Source: TMED-70 sp036164085
Lineage (GTDB): Bacteria; Chloroflexota; Dehalococcoidia; Lucifugimonadales; Lucifugimonadaceae
NCBI GenBank assembly: GCA_036164085.1
Contig: JAYZJV010000032.1
Location: 1 to 18,555, forward strand
Length of the DNA stretch: 18,555 nucleotides
Direction: 5' to 3'
This document shows, one piece after another, positions 7,954 through 14,883 of the stretch. The translations under genes were made by a program, and so were the position numbers. The notes beneath the pieces are model-generated. The model searched no databases and was not told the origin of the DNA. It saw only the letters and a list, made by a program, of their open reading frames with translations. Each line of letters begins with the position of its first letter. Positions within the stretch are counted from its first letter, which is position 1.

Positions 7954-9459
7954 ATGAAAAAAATTAATTTTATGGATACCTCCTTTCGTGATGGATTTCA
8001 ATCATGTTATGGAGCAAGAGTTAAAACTGAAGACTTTCTTCCAATTTTGAAAGCTGCTGTTGAGGCTGGTAATGATAATTTTGAGATCGGAGGAGGAGCA
8101 AGATTTCAAAGTTTATATTTTTATTGTCAAGAAGACGCCTTTGAAATGATGGATAAATCAAGAGAAATTGTTGGAAAAGATATAAACCTTCAAACTTTAG
8201 CTAGAGGTGTTAATGTAGTAGGTTTAGAATCACAATCCCGAGACATAGTAGATCTTCATGCAAAATTATTTAAAAAGCATGGGATAACAACTATTAGAAA
8301 TTTTGATGCTTTGATGGATATTAGAAATTTATCTTATTCTGGTGAATGCATTACCAATGCTGGATTAAATCATCAGATCGTAATTGCATTAATGGGATTG
8401 CCCCCAAGCTTAAATGAAAAATATTTTCATTCAGCTGATTTTTATACAGATAAAATAAAAGAAATACTAAAGGCAGATATCCCTTTCAATAGCATTGCAT
8501 TCAAAGATGCCTCAGGAACAACTCCTCCATCTATTGTTTTTGAATCTATAAAAAACGCAAGAAAATTATTACCTAAAGATACTATTATTCAGTTTCATAC
8601 ACACGATACTGCAGGAATGGCCGTTTCATGTAATATGGCAGCAATTGAAGCTGGAGCTGATATTATTGACCTTGCTATGTCTCCTGTCAGTGGAGGAACT
8701 TCTCAAGCTGATATATTGACTATGTGGCAAGCATTGAGAGGAACTGAATATACTTTGGACATAGATGAAGAAAAAATTCTTGAAGTTGAAAAAATGTTTA
8801 TAGATCAAATGGAAAAATATTACCTTCCACCTGAAGCCATAACAGTAAATCCTGTTATCCCATTCTCTCCTATGCCTGGTGGAGCATTAACTGCTAACAC
8901 TCAAATGATGAGAGACAACGGATCTCTAGCTCTTTTTGGGAAAGTTATTGAGAATATGCGTGAAGTGGTAGAAAAAGGTGGCTTTGGAACTTCAGTAACT
9001 CCTGTTTCTCAATTTTATTTTCAACAAGCATTTACTAATACAGTTCAAGAAAAATGGTCTAAAATTTCAGAAAGTTATGGAAAAATGATACTTGGGTATT
9101 TTGGAAAAACTCCAACTGATCCTGATCCTGAGATAATGAAAATTGCTTCAAAACAATTATCTTTAGATCCTACAAAAGAGGATGTTCATGATTTGAATGA
9201 TGATGATCCAAAACTAGGAATTAAATATAATAAAAACTTACTCAAGGAAAAAGGAATTGATCAAACTGATGAGAATATTTTTATTTCTGCTACTTGTGGT
9301 GAAAAAGGGATAGCTTTTCTAGAAGGAAATTCAGAATTAGGGGTTAGATATAAAGATGATATTTCAGAAAAGTCTAGTAAACCAGAAAAGTTAAATGGAG
9401 ATGCTACTAGAGTTACTGTAAATGGAAAAGATTACGAAGTGGTAATTCATTCGGACTAG
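7954..9459 (+). CDS. Biotin-dependent carboxyltransferase subunit (OadA/PycB/transcarboxylase 5S-like), no biotinyl domain
   Basis: Cytoplasmic TIM-barrel carboxyltransferase that moves a carboxyl group between carboxybiotin and a 2-oxoacid such as pyruvate/oxaloacetate. Family marks: metal-binding D13 (FRDGFQS), LARG-x-N (82-87), carbamylated-lysine candidate K184 (AFKDASG), metal ligands H215 and H217 (FHTHDTAG), SGGTSQ (246-251), PGG (308-310) and VTPVSQ (348-353). The conserved post-barrel domain ends at about 500 in TRVTVNGKDYEV, where OadA proteins continue into a linker and biotinyl domain; here the gene stops. At 501 residues the layout matches the biotin-free 5S subunit of propionibacterial transcarboxylase (about 505). 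Departures from consensus are F15 where family members have His (RDAHQS) and EIGGGARFQ (44-52) where they have ExWGGATFD. Exact substrate unknown. It leads an operon with the HIT gene 3 nt downstream. Confidence 0.88.
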   Translation: MKKINFMDTSFRDGFQSCYGARVKTEDFLPILKAAVEAGNDNFEIGGGARFQSLYFYCQEDAFEMMDKSREIVGKDINLQTLARGVNVVGLESQSRDIVDLHAKLFKKHGITTIRNFDALMDIRNLSYSGECITNAGLNHQIVIALMGLPPSLNEKYFHSADFYTDKIKEILKADIPFNSIAFKDASGTTPPSIVFESIKNARKLLPKDTIIQFHTHDTAGMAVSCNMAAIEAGADIIDLAMSPVSGGTSQADILTMWQALRGTEYTLDIDEEKILEVEKMFIDQMEKYYLPPEAITVNPVIPFSPMPGGALTANTQMMRDNGSLALFGKVIENMREVVEKGGFGTSVTPVSQFYFQQAFTNTVQEKWSKISESYGKMILGYFGKTPTDPDPEIMKIASKQLSLDPTKEDVHDLNDDDPKLGIKYNKNLLKEKGIDQTDENIFISATCGEKGIAFLEGNSELGVRYKDDISEKSSKPEKLNGDATRVTVNGKDYEVVIHSD

Positions 9460-9462
9460 CAG

Positions 9463-9795
9463 ATGGATAGTATTTTTTCAAAAATCATAAACAAGGAAAT
9501 CCCAAGTGAAATTCAATATGAAGATGACCTTTGCATAGCTATAAATGATATCAATCCCAAGGCTAGAATTCATATCCTAGTAATCCCTAAAAAACCTATT
9601 GAAAGTATAAATTCTTCAGATGAAAATGATAAGGAAATTTTAGGTCATTTACTATTAGTTTGTAAAAAGTTAGCGAAAAAATTTAAAATTTCAGAAAGTG
9701 GATATCAAATATTAACGAATGTAGGAGAGGGTGGAGGGCAGACAGTAATGCATCTTCACTTTCATTTACTTAGTGGAAATGCTGTAACATTATAA
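9463..9795 (+). CDS. HIT-family nucleotide hydrolase/transferase (HinT-like)
   Basis: A 110-residue protein with the complete histidine-triad signature: NVGEGGGQ (86-93) followed by V-M-H97-L-H99-F-H101-L-L, the last His of the triad being the nucleophile in this family. The N-terminal DSIFSKIINKEIPS and the IHILVIPKKPI strand are standard for HinT/PKCI-type proteins, which are homodimeric purine nucleoside phosphoramidases acting on adenosine 5'-phosphoramidates and aminoacyl-adenylates. The length is normal and all key residues are present. It follows the carboxyltransferase gene by 3 nt, so it is probably co-transcribed, but HIT genes occur in many contexts and no functional link is implied. 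Confidence 0.95.
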   Translation: MDSIFSKIINKEIPSEIQYEDDLCIAINDINPKARIHILVIPKKPIESINSSDENDKEILGHLLLVCKKLAKKFKISESGYQILTNVGEGGGQTVMHLHFHLLSGNAVTL

Positions 9796-9804
9796 TTTTT
9801 TTCC

Positions 9805-9836
9805 TATAATAAAAAAATAAATAAATTTTGTAGGAG
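9805..9836 (+). promoter_or_regulatory. Promoter -10 box and ribosome binding site of the peroxiredoxin gene
   Basis: A perfect TATAAT (9805-9810) lies 32 nt before the ATG, and AGGAG (9832-9836) lies 6 nt before it. The -35 region is poor (CTGTAA at 9782-9787, 17-nt spacer). This is the clearest leadered arrangement in the window, and suggests the peroxiredoxin can be transcribed separately from the HIT gene. Confidence 0.5.
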
Positions 9837-9842
9837 AGAATT

Positions 9843-10307
9843 ATGTCGTTATCAGAAGGTTCAAAAGTTCCAGATTTTAATCTGATTGATCAAAATGGAG
9901 AAAATATAAATCTTAGTTCTTTGTCAGGAAAACCTGCTGTATTATATTTTTATCCAAAAGATGAAACTCCTGGTTGTACAATTGAAGCATGTGAATTTAG
10001 GGATATTTACGGTGAGTTCAATAAACTTGATTGTGATATTTATGGAATTAGTCCAGATAATGAGAATTCACATAAAAAATTTATTGATAATCATTCTTTA
10101 CCATTTACCCTCCTTTGTGATCCAGATAAAAAAATGATCCAAGATTTTGGAGCATGGGGTGAAAAAAATATGTATGGGAAAAAAAGCATGGGCATTATAC
10201 GTTCAACATTCTTGATTGATAAAGATGGGGTACTTTTAAAAAAATGGACTAACGTTAAAGCTAAAGGGCATGCTGAAAAAGTAAAAGAAGTTTTGAAGAA
10301 TTCTTAG
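9843..10307 (+). CDS. bcp: Thioredoxin-dependent peroxiredoxin, PrxQ/BCP type
   Basis: Cytoplasmic peroxidase that reduces H2O2 and organic hydroperoxides using thioredoxin. The peroxidatic cysteine is C45 in the family motif YPKDETPGCT. The resolving cysteine C50 lies five residues later (C-x4-C), the arrangement of the atypical 2-Cys PrxQ/BCP subgroup. The conserved Arg is R120 (IIRSTFLID). At 154 residues it has the usual length and is complete. The ATG at 9843 is fixed by the strong AGGAG six nt upstream. It converges with the NHL-repeat gene across a 3-nt gap. Most likely constitutive or oxidative-stress protection; no regulator site was seen. Confidence 0.95.
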   Translation: MSLSEGSKVPDFNLIDQNGENINLSSLSGKPAVLYFYPKDETPGCTIEACEFRDIYGEFNKLDCDIYGISPDNENSHKKFIDNHSLPFTLLCDPDKKMIQDFGAWGEKNMYGKKSMGIIRSTFLIDKDGVLLKKWTNVKAKGHAEKVKEVLKNS

Positions 10308-10310
10308 AGG

Positions 10311-11252
10311 TTATTTTTTGTAAATTTGGACTCTATGTCTACAAGAGTCTGTTATAAAAATTAAATCTTTGTTTGTATCTATTCCTGTAGGTTTCCAGAA
10401 TTTTTTTTCTTCTTCAAACAATCCAGCATTTTCTCTCCAACTAGATTGTTCAGGATTGACATCTAAAAATTCTTCGCACCATTTAGAAAGAGTTGCATCC
10501 CCTGATAATTCACAAATAAAATTTTCATTTTCATCAAAAATTACTACAGTATCTTCGCCCCAATTAGACACAAATAAAAAGCCTCTTTCATCAATATGAA
10601 CCGATGAGGGTCTATAAAACTTTTTATTGTTAAATGAATTAATAGAACTTATAAAGTCTCCATCTTTATCAAACTTTTGAATTCTATTATTTCTCCAATC
10701 AGCTACAAAAATATTTCCAATGTTATCTATTGTTATTCCCCAAGGATAATTAAATTCACCTTCATTTTTTCCAAATGAGCCGAAAGATGAAATAAATTTT
10801 CCGTTTTCATCGAATTTTTTTATTTTGGAATTTATATGATCTACTATTAAAAGCTCATTTTCTTTATTAAAAGCTAATCCTGAAGGCCTATTTATTTGAT
10901 CTTCAGCACTTCCTTTTTCTCCCCAACTTTTTATAAATTTACCCTCCAAATCAAAAATAGAAATTCTATGTAAATGCTCATCACTTAAATATAGAAGATT
11001 ATTTTTATCAAAAGCGATTGATGTTGGTAAAATAGATTTACCTTTATCTTCACCCCAATTGGCGAATTCAAATTTATGATCAGAATCTAAAGTAACTGCG
11101 CTAATTCTATTGTTTTTATTGCTTCCATTTGACCTGCTTAGTACGTATAAAATTTCATTTTTAAATTTAATATCTATTGGATTCATAAAACCTCTTCCTT
11201 CAAAAGAAGCAATTCCAATAGTATGACTATAATTTAATCTTGTTGACAACAT
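10311..11252 (-). CDS. NHL-repeat beta-propeller protein
   Basis: A 313-residue protein made almost entirely of NHL-type propeller blades, roughly six. Repeats read P-x-G-I/L-A-F/I-D-x-x-G-N-x-x-V-A-D-x-x-N-x-R-I-x-x-F-D-x-x-G; clear copies are at about 77-112, 122-158 (RPSGLAF, KIKKFDENGKF), 169-205 (YPWGITIDNIGNIFVADW, RIQKFDKDG), 214-250 (RPSSVHIDERG) and 287-313. NHL propellers serve as binding scaffolds, and some relatives are enzymes (peptidyl-glycine lyase type). No catalytic metal set, signal peptide or membrane segment is evident, so a cytoplasmic binding role is the default. It begins 2 nt after the DUF1501 stop, as the last gene of the DUF1800-DUF1501-NHL operon. An insert without NHL pattern lies at about 255-285. 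Confidence 0.88.
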   Translation of the reverse strand: MLSTRLNYSHTIGIASFEGRGFMNPIDIKFKNEILYVLSRSNGSNKNNRISAVTLDSDHKFEFANWGEDKGKSILPTSIAFDKNNLLYLSDEHLHRISIFDLEGKFIKSWGEKGSAEDQINRPSGLAFNKENELLIVDHINSKIKKFDENGKFISSFGSFGKNEGEFNYPWGITIDNIGNIFVADWRNNRIQKFDKDGDFISSINSFNNKKFYRPSSVHIDERGFLFVSNWGEDTVVIFDENENFICELSGDATLSKWCEEFLDVNPEQSSWRENAGLFEEEKKFWKPTGIDTNKDLIFITDSCRHRVQIYKK

Positions 11253-11254
11253 AT

Positions 11255-12376
11255 TTATTTCAATAAACTTAGTTTAGAAAATTTTTCGTTTAAAATCGTC
11301 TCTGAATCTACATCTAATACGTCTTCTAGAATCGTAGAATATAGATTCCTGAAATCGGTATTGTAATGAATATCTCCCTCTAATTGTGCTGAGGGCTCTA
11401 AATTTGGGTATTCTCCATATAATCCACCTTTAACAGAATTTCCTAATAAAAAGGCTACTCCTCCAGATCCATGATCTGTACCAGTTCCATTATCTGCAAT
11501 TCTTCTTCCAAATTCTGAAAATATCCATATTACAGTTTCTTCATCAAGGTTTTGTTCTTTTAAATCTTTTTGAAAGCAATCTACAGCAACAGACAATTGA
11601 TTCCATAATAGTGAATGGTTTTTTAATTCATCTGTGTGAGTATCAAAACTACCATGTTGTGCATAAAAAATACGAGTCCCTAATCTTGCACTAGCAACTT
11701 GTGCTATTCCTTTTAATGATTGAGCAATTGGATTATCTTCAGGGTATTCAATATTTGAGCTATATGTCATTGGAGCTTCACTCAGTAAATCAGCTCCATC
11801 AAGAGCCCCTCTCCCTGTTTCTAGTAATCTTAAAGATGGGATCCCATCAAGATTCATAGGTTGATATATTCTATCAACAGTATCCAATAAGATATCTCTA
11901 TTTTTTGAGCCAGAAACTCCTGTGAAAAGTCCATATGATTCTAGTGCTCCAACAGATGCTACCGATACTCCAGGACAAGCTAAAGCCCTAGGAAGCCCTT
12001 TCCCAAAATTAACCGCAGTTATTGGATTATTGTTTTCAGGGTCAAGATTTTGAACAGTTTTACCTAACCATCCTATAGAACTACTTTCAAAAGGTTCAGC
12101 TGTGTGCCATATATCCATTGATCTAAAATGAGATCTATTAGGTTCAGGATACCCAATTCCCATCATTACGGCCAAATTATTATTATCAAAATTTTCTTTA
12201 AAAACCCCCATGTTTGAATTGAATGCAATTTTGTCATCTATCGTAATAATTGAATCATCTTTTAGTCCCATGTTTGGCCTGTAATCATAGTAGAGACCAC
12301 TTTGATAGGGGACTACAGTGTTAAGATAGTCATTTCCTCCGCTTAGCTGAATAACTACTAAATTTTTTTTATTCAT
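11255..12376 (-). CDS. DUF1501 family protein (alkaline phosphatase/sulfatase-superfamily fold)
   Basis: A 373-residue DUF1501 protein. Characteristic segments are VIQLSGGNDYLNTVVP (8-23), PNRSHFRSMDIWHTA (79-93), FDTHTDE (244-250), SEFGRR (287-292) and the GTDHGSGG loop (299-306). DUF1501 is placed in the alkaline phosphatase/sulfatase superfamily, so a metal-dependent hydrolase is possible, but I know of no established activity. Many relatives start with a Tat signal; this one starts directly at the first beta strand, so it looks cytoplasmic. The ATG is supported by AAGGAG (12391-12386), 9 nt upstream. It follows the DUF1800 gene by 16 nt and precedes the NHL gene by 2 nt. DUF1501 and DUF1800 commonly occur side by side, implying a shared process. 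Confidence 0.9.
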   Translation of the reverse strand: MNKKNLVVIQLSGGNDYLNTVVPYQSGLYYDYRPNMGLKDDSIITIDDKIAFNSNMGVFKENFDNNNLAVMMGIGYPEPNRSHFRSMDIWHTAEPFESSSIGWLGKTVQNLDPENNNPITAVNFGKGLPRALACPGVSVASVGALESYGLFTGVSGSKNRDILLDTVDRIYQPMNLDGIPSLRLLETGRGALDGADLLSEAPMTYSSNIEYPEDNPIAQSLKGIAQVASARLGTRIFYAQHGSFDTHTDELKNHSLLWNQLSVAVDCFQKDLKEQNLDEETVIWIFSEFGRRIADNGTGTDHGSGGVAFLLGNSVKGGLYGEYPNLEPSAQLEGDIHYNTDFRNLYSTILEDVLDVDSETILNEKFSKLSLLK

Positions 12377-12392
12377 AATCTACATCTCCTTA

Positions 12393-13760
12393 TTAGCAAT
12401 ACTGAAAGTCTGGTGTTGAAACAATTAATTTCAATACGTCTAAAATTTTTTCTTCTTGATTATTAAATTTATTTTTGTTTATATGATCTTCGATTATTTT
12501 TTTGGTGCTTTCAGTAATTTCTATATATCCTAAAGCTTCTAAGCAATTATTTAACATCTCATCAGTAGATGCGATATTTTTTTCTAAAACTATTTCAATG
12601 ATTTTTTTGACTCCATTAGAACTTGTATTAGAAATTTCTCCACTGGCATAGTTTATTCTTTCAATAAGAGAGCCGCTATCAATCCATTCTTCTCCCTCAT
12701 GCCATCCCTCAACACTCGGAGGATTCAATAAAAACTGGCCCATAAGCAAAGTATTTACTGCAAGTTCTGCTGAATCTAGATTTGGAATATCATATTTATC
12801 AACTAATCTAGTAATTCCAAAAACTAGATCTGAAGGACTTTTAACTTTTTTAAATCTTATTTCTTCAGACTTGAAATGCTCAGACTTAAACATAGATTCT
12901 AAAACTTTCTTAATTTCACCTTCACTATTCATATAAACATTTGAAAGTTTCTTGACTTCTTTTTCATTTACTTCTTCAGAAACAAAGTATAAATAAAGCC
13001 TTTTACATATAAAATCAGCTGTAGCTTTGTGCATAGCTACCATATTTACTATATCTTGACCATTGAAATTTCCCTTTTTACCTAAAAAAGTTTTTTCTTT
13101 ATTATCATGATCTGATTCGTCAAAATTAAATTCCATAGGGAATGGTCCTAGAAAAAAAGGAGGAGGAGTTGGTTTTGAAGCCCATCCGGTAAATGCTCTA
13201 GCTGCTGACTTAACATCTTCTTCTGTATATGCCCCTTCTCCATTTTCATCAATCCCCATTGAAAATAGTTCTAATAATTCTCTTCCATAATTTTCATTTG
13301 GGGCATCTTTATGACTGTTTTGATTATCAAGCCAATACATCATTCCTGGGTCTTGTGAGATTTTTAATAAGAGTGTTCCAAAATTTCCAAGTCCATATTT
13401 TCTGAACAAGTCAATTTCAGTTAGCATAGCTAGTCCATGGTCTAACTTTATTCCTCCGACTGCTAATAATCCATGCCAAAAAAGAGAAATTTTTTCTTCT
13501 AGTTGTTTATGTGATTTAGCTAATCTCCATGTCCATTGGGGATCGGCATGACGCGCAGTCCGAGCTTCTACGGATGCAATGAAGTATCTATCTAGAAGAT
13601 CTTGGTCTTCCAAAGATCCAAATTCAGGATTTAATAACTGATCTACAACTTGATCATATTCAAGTTTGGATAATTCCTCTAATTGATCATAATTTGACCC
13701 AAATCCTGCCCTTCTCATTAGATGAGCTATTAAATTCTTTTTATCTAGACTTGTGACCAT
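12393..13760 (-). CDS. DUF1800 family protein
   Basis: A 455-residue, largely alpha-helical DUF1800 protein of unknown biochemical function. Diagnostic segments are the N-terminal HLMRRAGFG (13-21), a helical pair around EEKISLFWHGLLAV (88-101), NENYGRELLELFSMG (155-169), AARAFTGW (186-193) and a late PPSVEGW motif. No signal peptide or membrane helix is apparent. It is the first gene of the DUF1800-DUF1501-NHL unit and starts 38 nt beyond the tRNA-Phe 3' end. No Shine-Dalgarno sequence is visible, but a promoter-like pair sits immediately upstream. Base composition resembles the rest of the window, so there is no sign of recent transfer. Confidence 0.9.
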   Translation of the reverse strand: MVTSLDKKNLIAHLMRRAGFGSNYDQLEELSKLEYDQVVDQLLNPEFGSLEDQDLLDRYFIASVEARTARHADPQWTWRLAKSHKQLEEKISLFWHGLLAVGGIKLDHGLAMLTEIDLFRKYGLGNFGTLLLKISQDPGMMYWLDNQNSHKDAPNENYGRELLELFSMGIDENGEGAYTEEDVKSAARAFTGWASKPTPPPFFLGPFPMEFNFDESDHDNKEKTFLGKKGNFNGQDIVNMVAMHKATADFICKRLYLYFVSEEVNEKEVKKLSNVYMNSEGEIKKVLESMFKSEHFKSEEIRFKKVKSPSDLVFGITRLVDKYDIPNLDSAELAVNTLLMGQFLLNPPSVEGWHEGEEWIDSGSLIERINYASGEISNTSSNGVKKIIEIVLEKNIASTDEMLNNCLEALGYIEITESTKKIIEDHINKNKFNNQEEKILDVLKLIVSTPDFQYC

Positions 13761-13766
13761 GCTAAT

Positions 13767-13795
13767 AATATAGATCTTATAATCATATTAATCAA
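13767..13795 (-). promoter_or_regulatory. Putative leaderless promoter of the DUF1800-DUF1501-NHL operon
   Basis: On the minus strand, TTGATT (13795-13790), a 17-nt spacer and TATATT (13772-13767) end 6 nt before the ATG at 13760. The -35 begins only 3 nt past the encoded CCA of tRNA-Phe. The spacing is ideal for sigma-70 and would start transcription at the start codon, consistent with the absence of a ribosome binding site. Confidence 0.45.
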
Positions 13796-13798
13796 TAG

Positions 13799-13873
13799 TG
13801 GTGCCTAGGGACAGATTCGAACTGTCGACACCTGCATTTTCAGTGCAGTGCTCTACCCCTGAGCTACCCAGGC
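13799..13873 (-). tRNA. tRNA-Phe (anticodon GAA), CCA encoded
   Basis: Cloverleaf on the minus strand: acceptor GCCTGGG pairing with CCTAGGC (one G-U), D-arm GCTC/GAGC, anticodon stem CTGCA/TGCAG around loop CTGAAAA (anticodon GAA), and T-arm GACAG-TTCGAAT-CTGTC. The discriminator is A73, followed by an encoded CCA (13801-13799). It decodes both Phe codons. It lies between the divergent DRTGG gene and the DUF1800 operon, with its 3' end towards the latter. Confidence 0.97.
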
Positions 13874-13972
13874 ACAATTTAACTATTAGTCTTTAATTTT
13901 TACAGAAAATTTTATTAATGAATGACTTAAAGAGGTACAAAATAAACTATTTATTAATTATTATTACTAATT

Positions 13973-14878
13973 ATGTCAGTAATTTGTGTTTCATCATCAA
14001 AAAATAAATTAGGGAAAACGACAATTGTTTCAGGGATCGCCCATGAATCAATAAATAGAGGTAATCGTACTTTTGTCGGAACGATATCAAATGGAAAAAT
14101 TATCCATAATGAAGATTTTTATAAAATATATAATTCAGATTATAAAAAATTAGATTTAGATAAATCTGAAATTATATTAGTAGAGATTAATGATCTTTCT
14201 ATAGATGAAACAAAGCGCTTTTTAGAGAAAAATGACGCAAGAATCATATTGGTAGAAAATTCTTTAAAGGATGTAGAAAACTCTGCCAATATTTTTGGAG
14301 AGAGGTTAGTAGGATATATTCTAAATGGTGTTTGGAAATATAAAAAGAACGGAATAATTCAAAATTCAAAAAAACATGAAAGTAATATCTTAGCAATCAT
14401 AGAAGAATCTAGATCTTTTATGGGGCATACTTCTAAAGAAATAACTGACTTTTTAGAGCCAAAAAATATTATTGGAGATGATTATCAAGACAAAGTTATT
14501 GAGAATTTTCTAATAGGAGGTTTTGTGCTAGATTGGGGTCCCGAATATTTTTCTACTTTGGAAAACGTAGCATTGATAGTAAGAGGAGATAGGCCTGATG
14601 TTCAACTTTCAGCGATACAATCAGGAACAGTAAATCTAATCATAGCTACTTCTGCCATAACACCAGTGGAATATGTAAGAAATGAAGCCAAAAAATTTGA
14701 AATTCCTATCGCTATAGTAAATGATAGTACTATGGAAACAATAGATAAATTGTCTGAAATAATTAAAACTTTTGAGTTTGACTCTATGAAAAAAATAGAA
14801 TTCTCCAACCAAGTTTTATTGCAAAATATAGATTTTGATTCTTTGTTTAAGATTTTTTCAACGCCTATCACCAAGTAA
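13973..14878 (+). CDS. BioD-like P-loop plus DRTGG domain protein
   Basis: A 301-residue protein with two parts. Residues 1 to about 120 resemble the AAA_26/dethiobiotin-synthetase-like P-loop domain found at the N-terminus of some phosphotransacetylases: a phosphate-binding loop S9-K-N-K-L-G14-K15-T16-T17 and a hydrophobic strand EIILVEIND (66-74) that may act as Walker B. Residues at about 165-270 match the DRTGG domain, with VRGDRPDVQLSAIQSG (203-218) holding the GDR core and a following VNLIIATSAITP strand-loop. No phosphotransacetylase catalytic domain is attached, so the protein stands alone. Relatives are proposed nucleotide- or ligand-sensing modules; the function is not established. 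It is divergent from tRNA-Phe and 5 nt upstream of the helicase gene. No Shine-Dalgarno sequence is evident. Confidence 0.75.
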   Translation: MSVICVSSSKNKLGKTTIVSGIAHESINRGNRTFVGTISNGKIIHNEDFYKIYNSDYKKLDLDKSEIILVEINDLSIDETKRFLEKNDARIILVENSLKDVENSANIFGERLVGYILNGVWKYKKNGIIQNSKKHESNILAIIEESRSFMGHTSKEITDFLEPKNIIGDDYQDKVIENFLIGGFVLDWGPEYFSTLENVALIVRGDRPDVQLSAIQSGTVNLIIATSAITPVEYVRNEAKKFEIPIAIVNDSTMETIDKLSEIIKTFEFDSMKKIEFSNQVLLQNIDFDSLFKIFSTPITK

Positions 14879-14883
14879 AGAAT

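Noticed and set aside
10296..10305. Perfect palindrome AAGAATTCTT at the convergent end of the peroxiredoxin and NHL genes
   Set aside because: It has no loop, is AT-rich and lies within the last codons of the peroxiredoxin gene; it cannot form a convincing terminator hairpin and is likely by chance.
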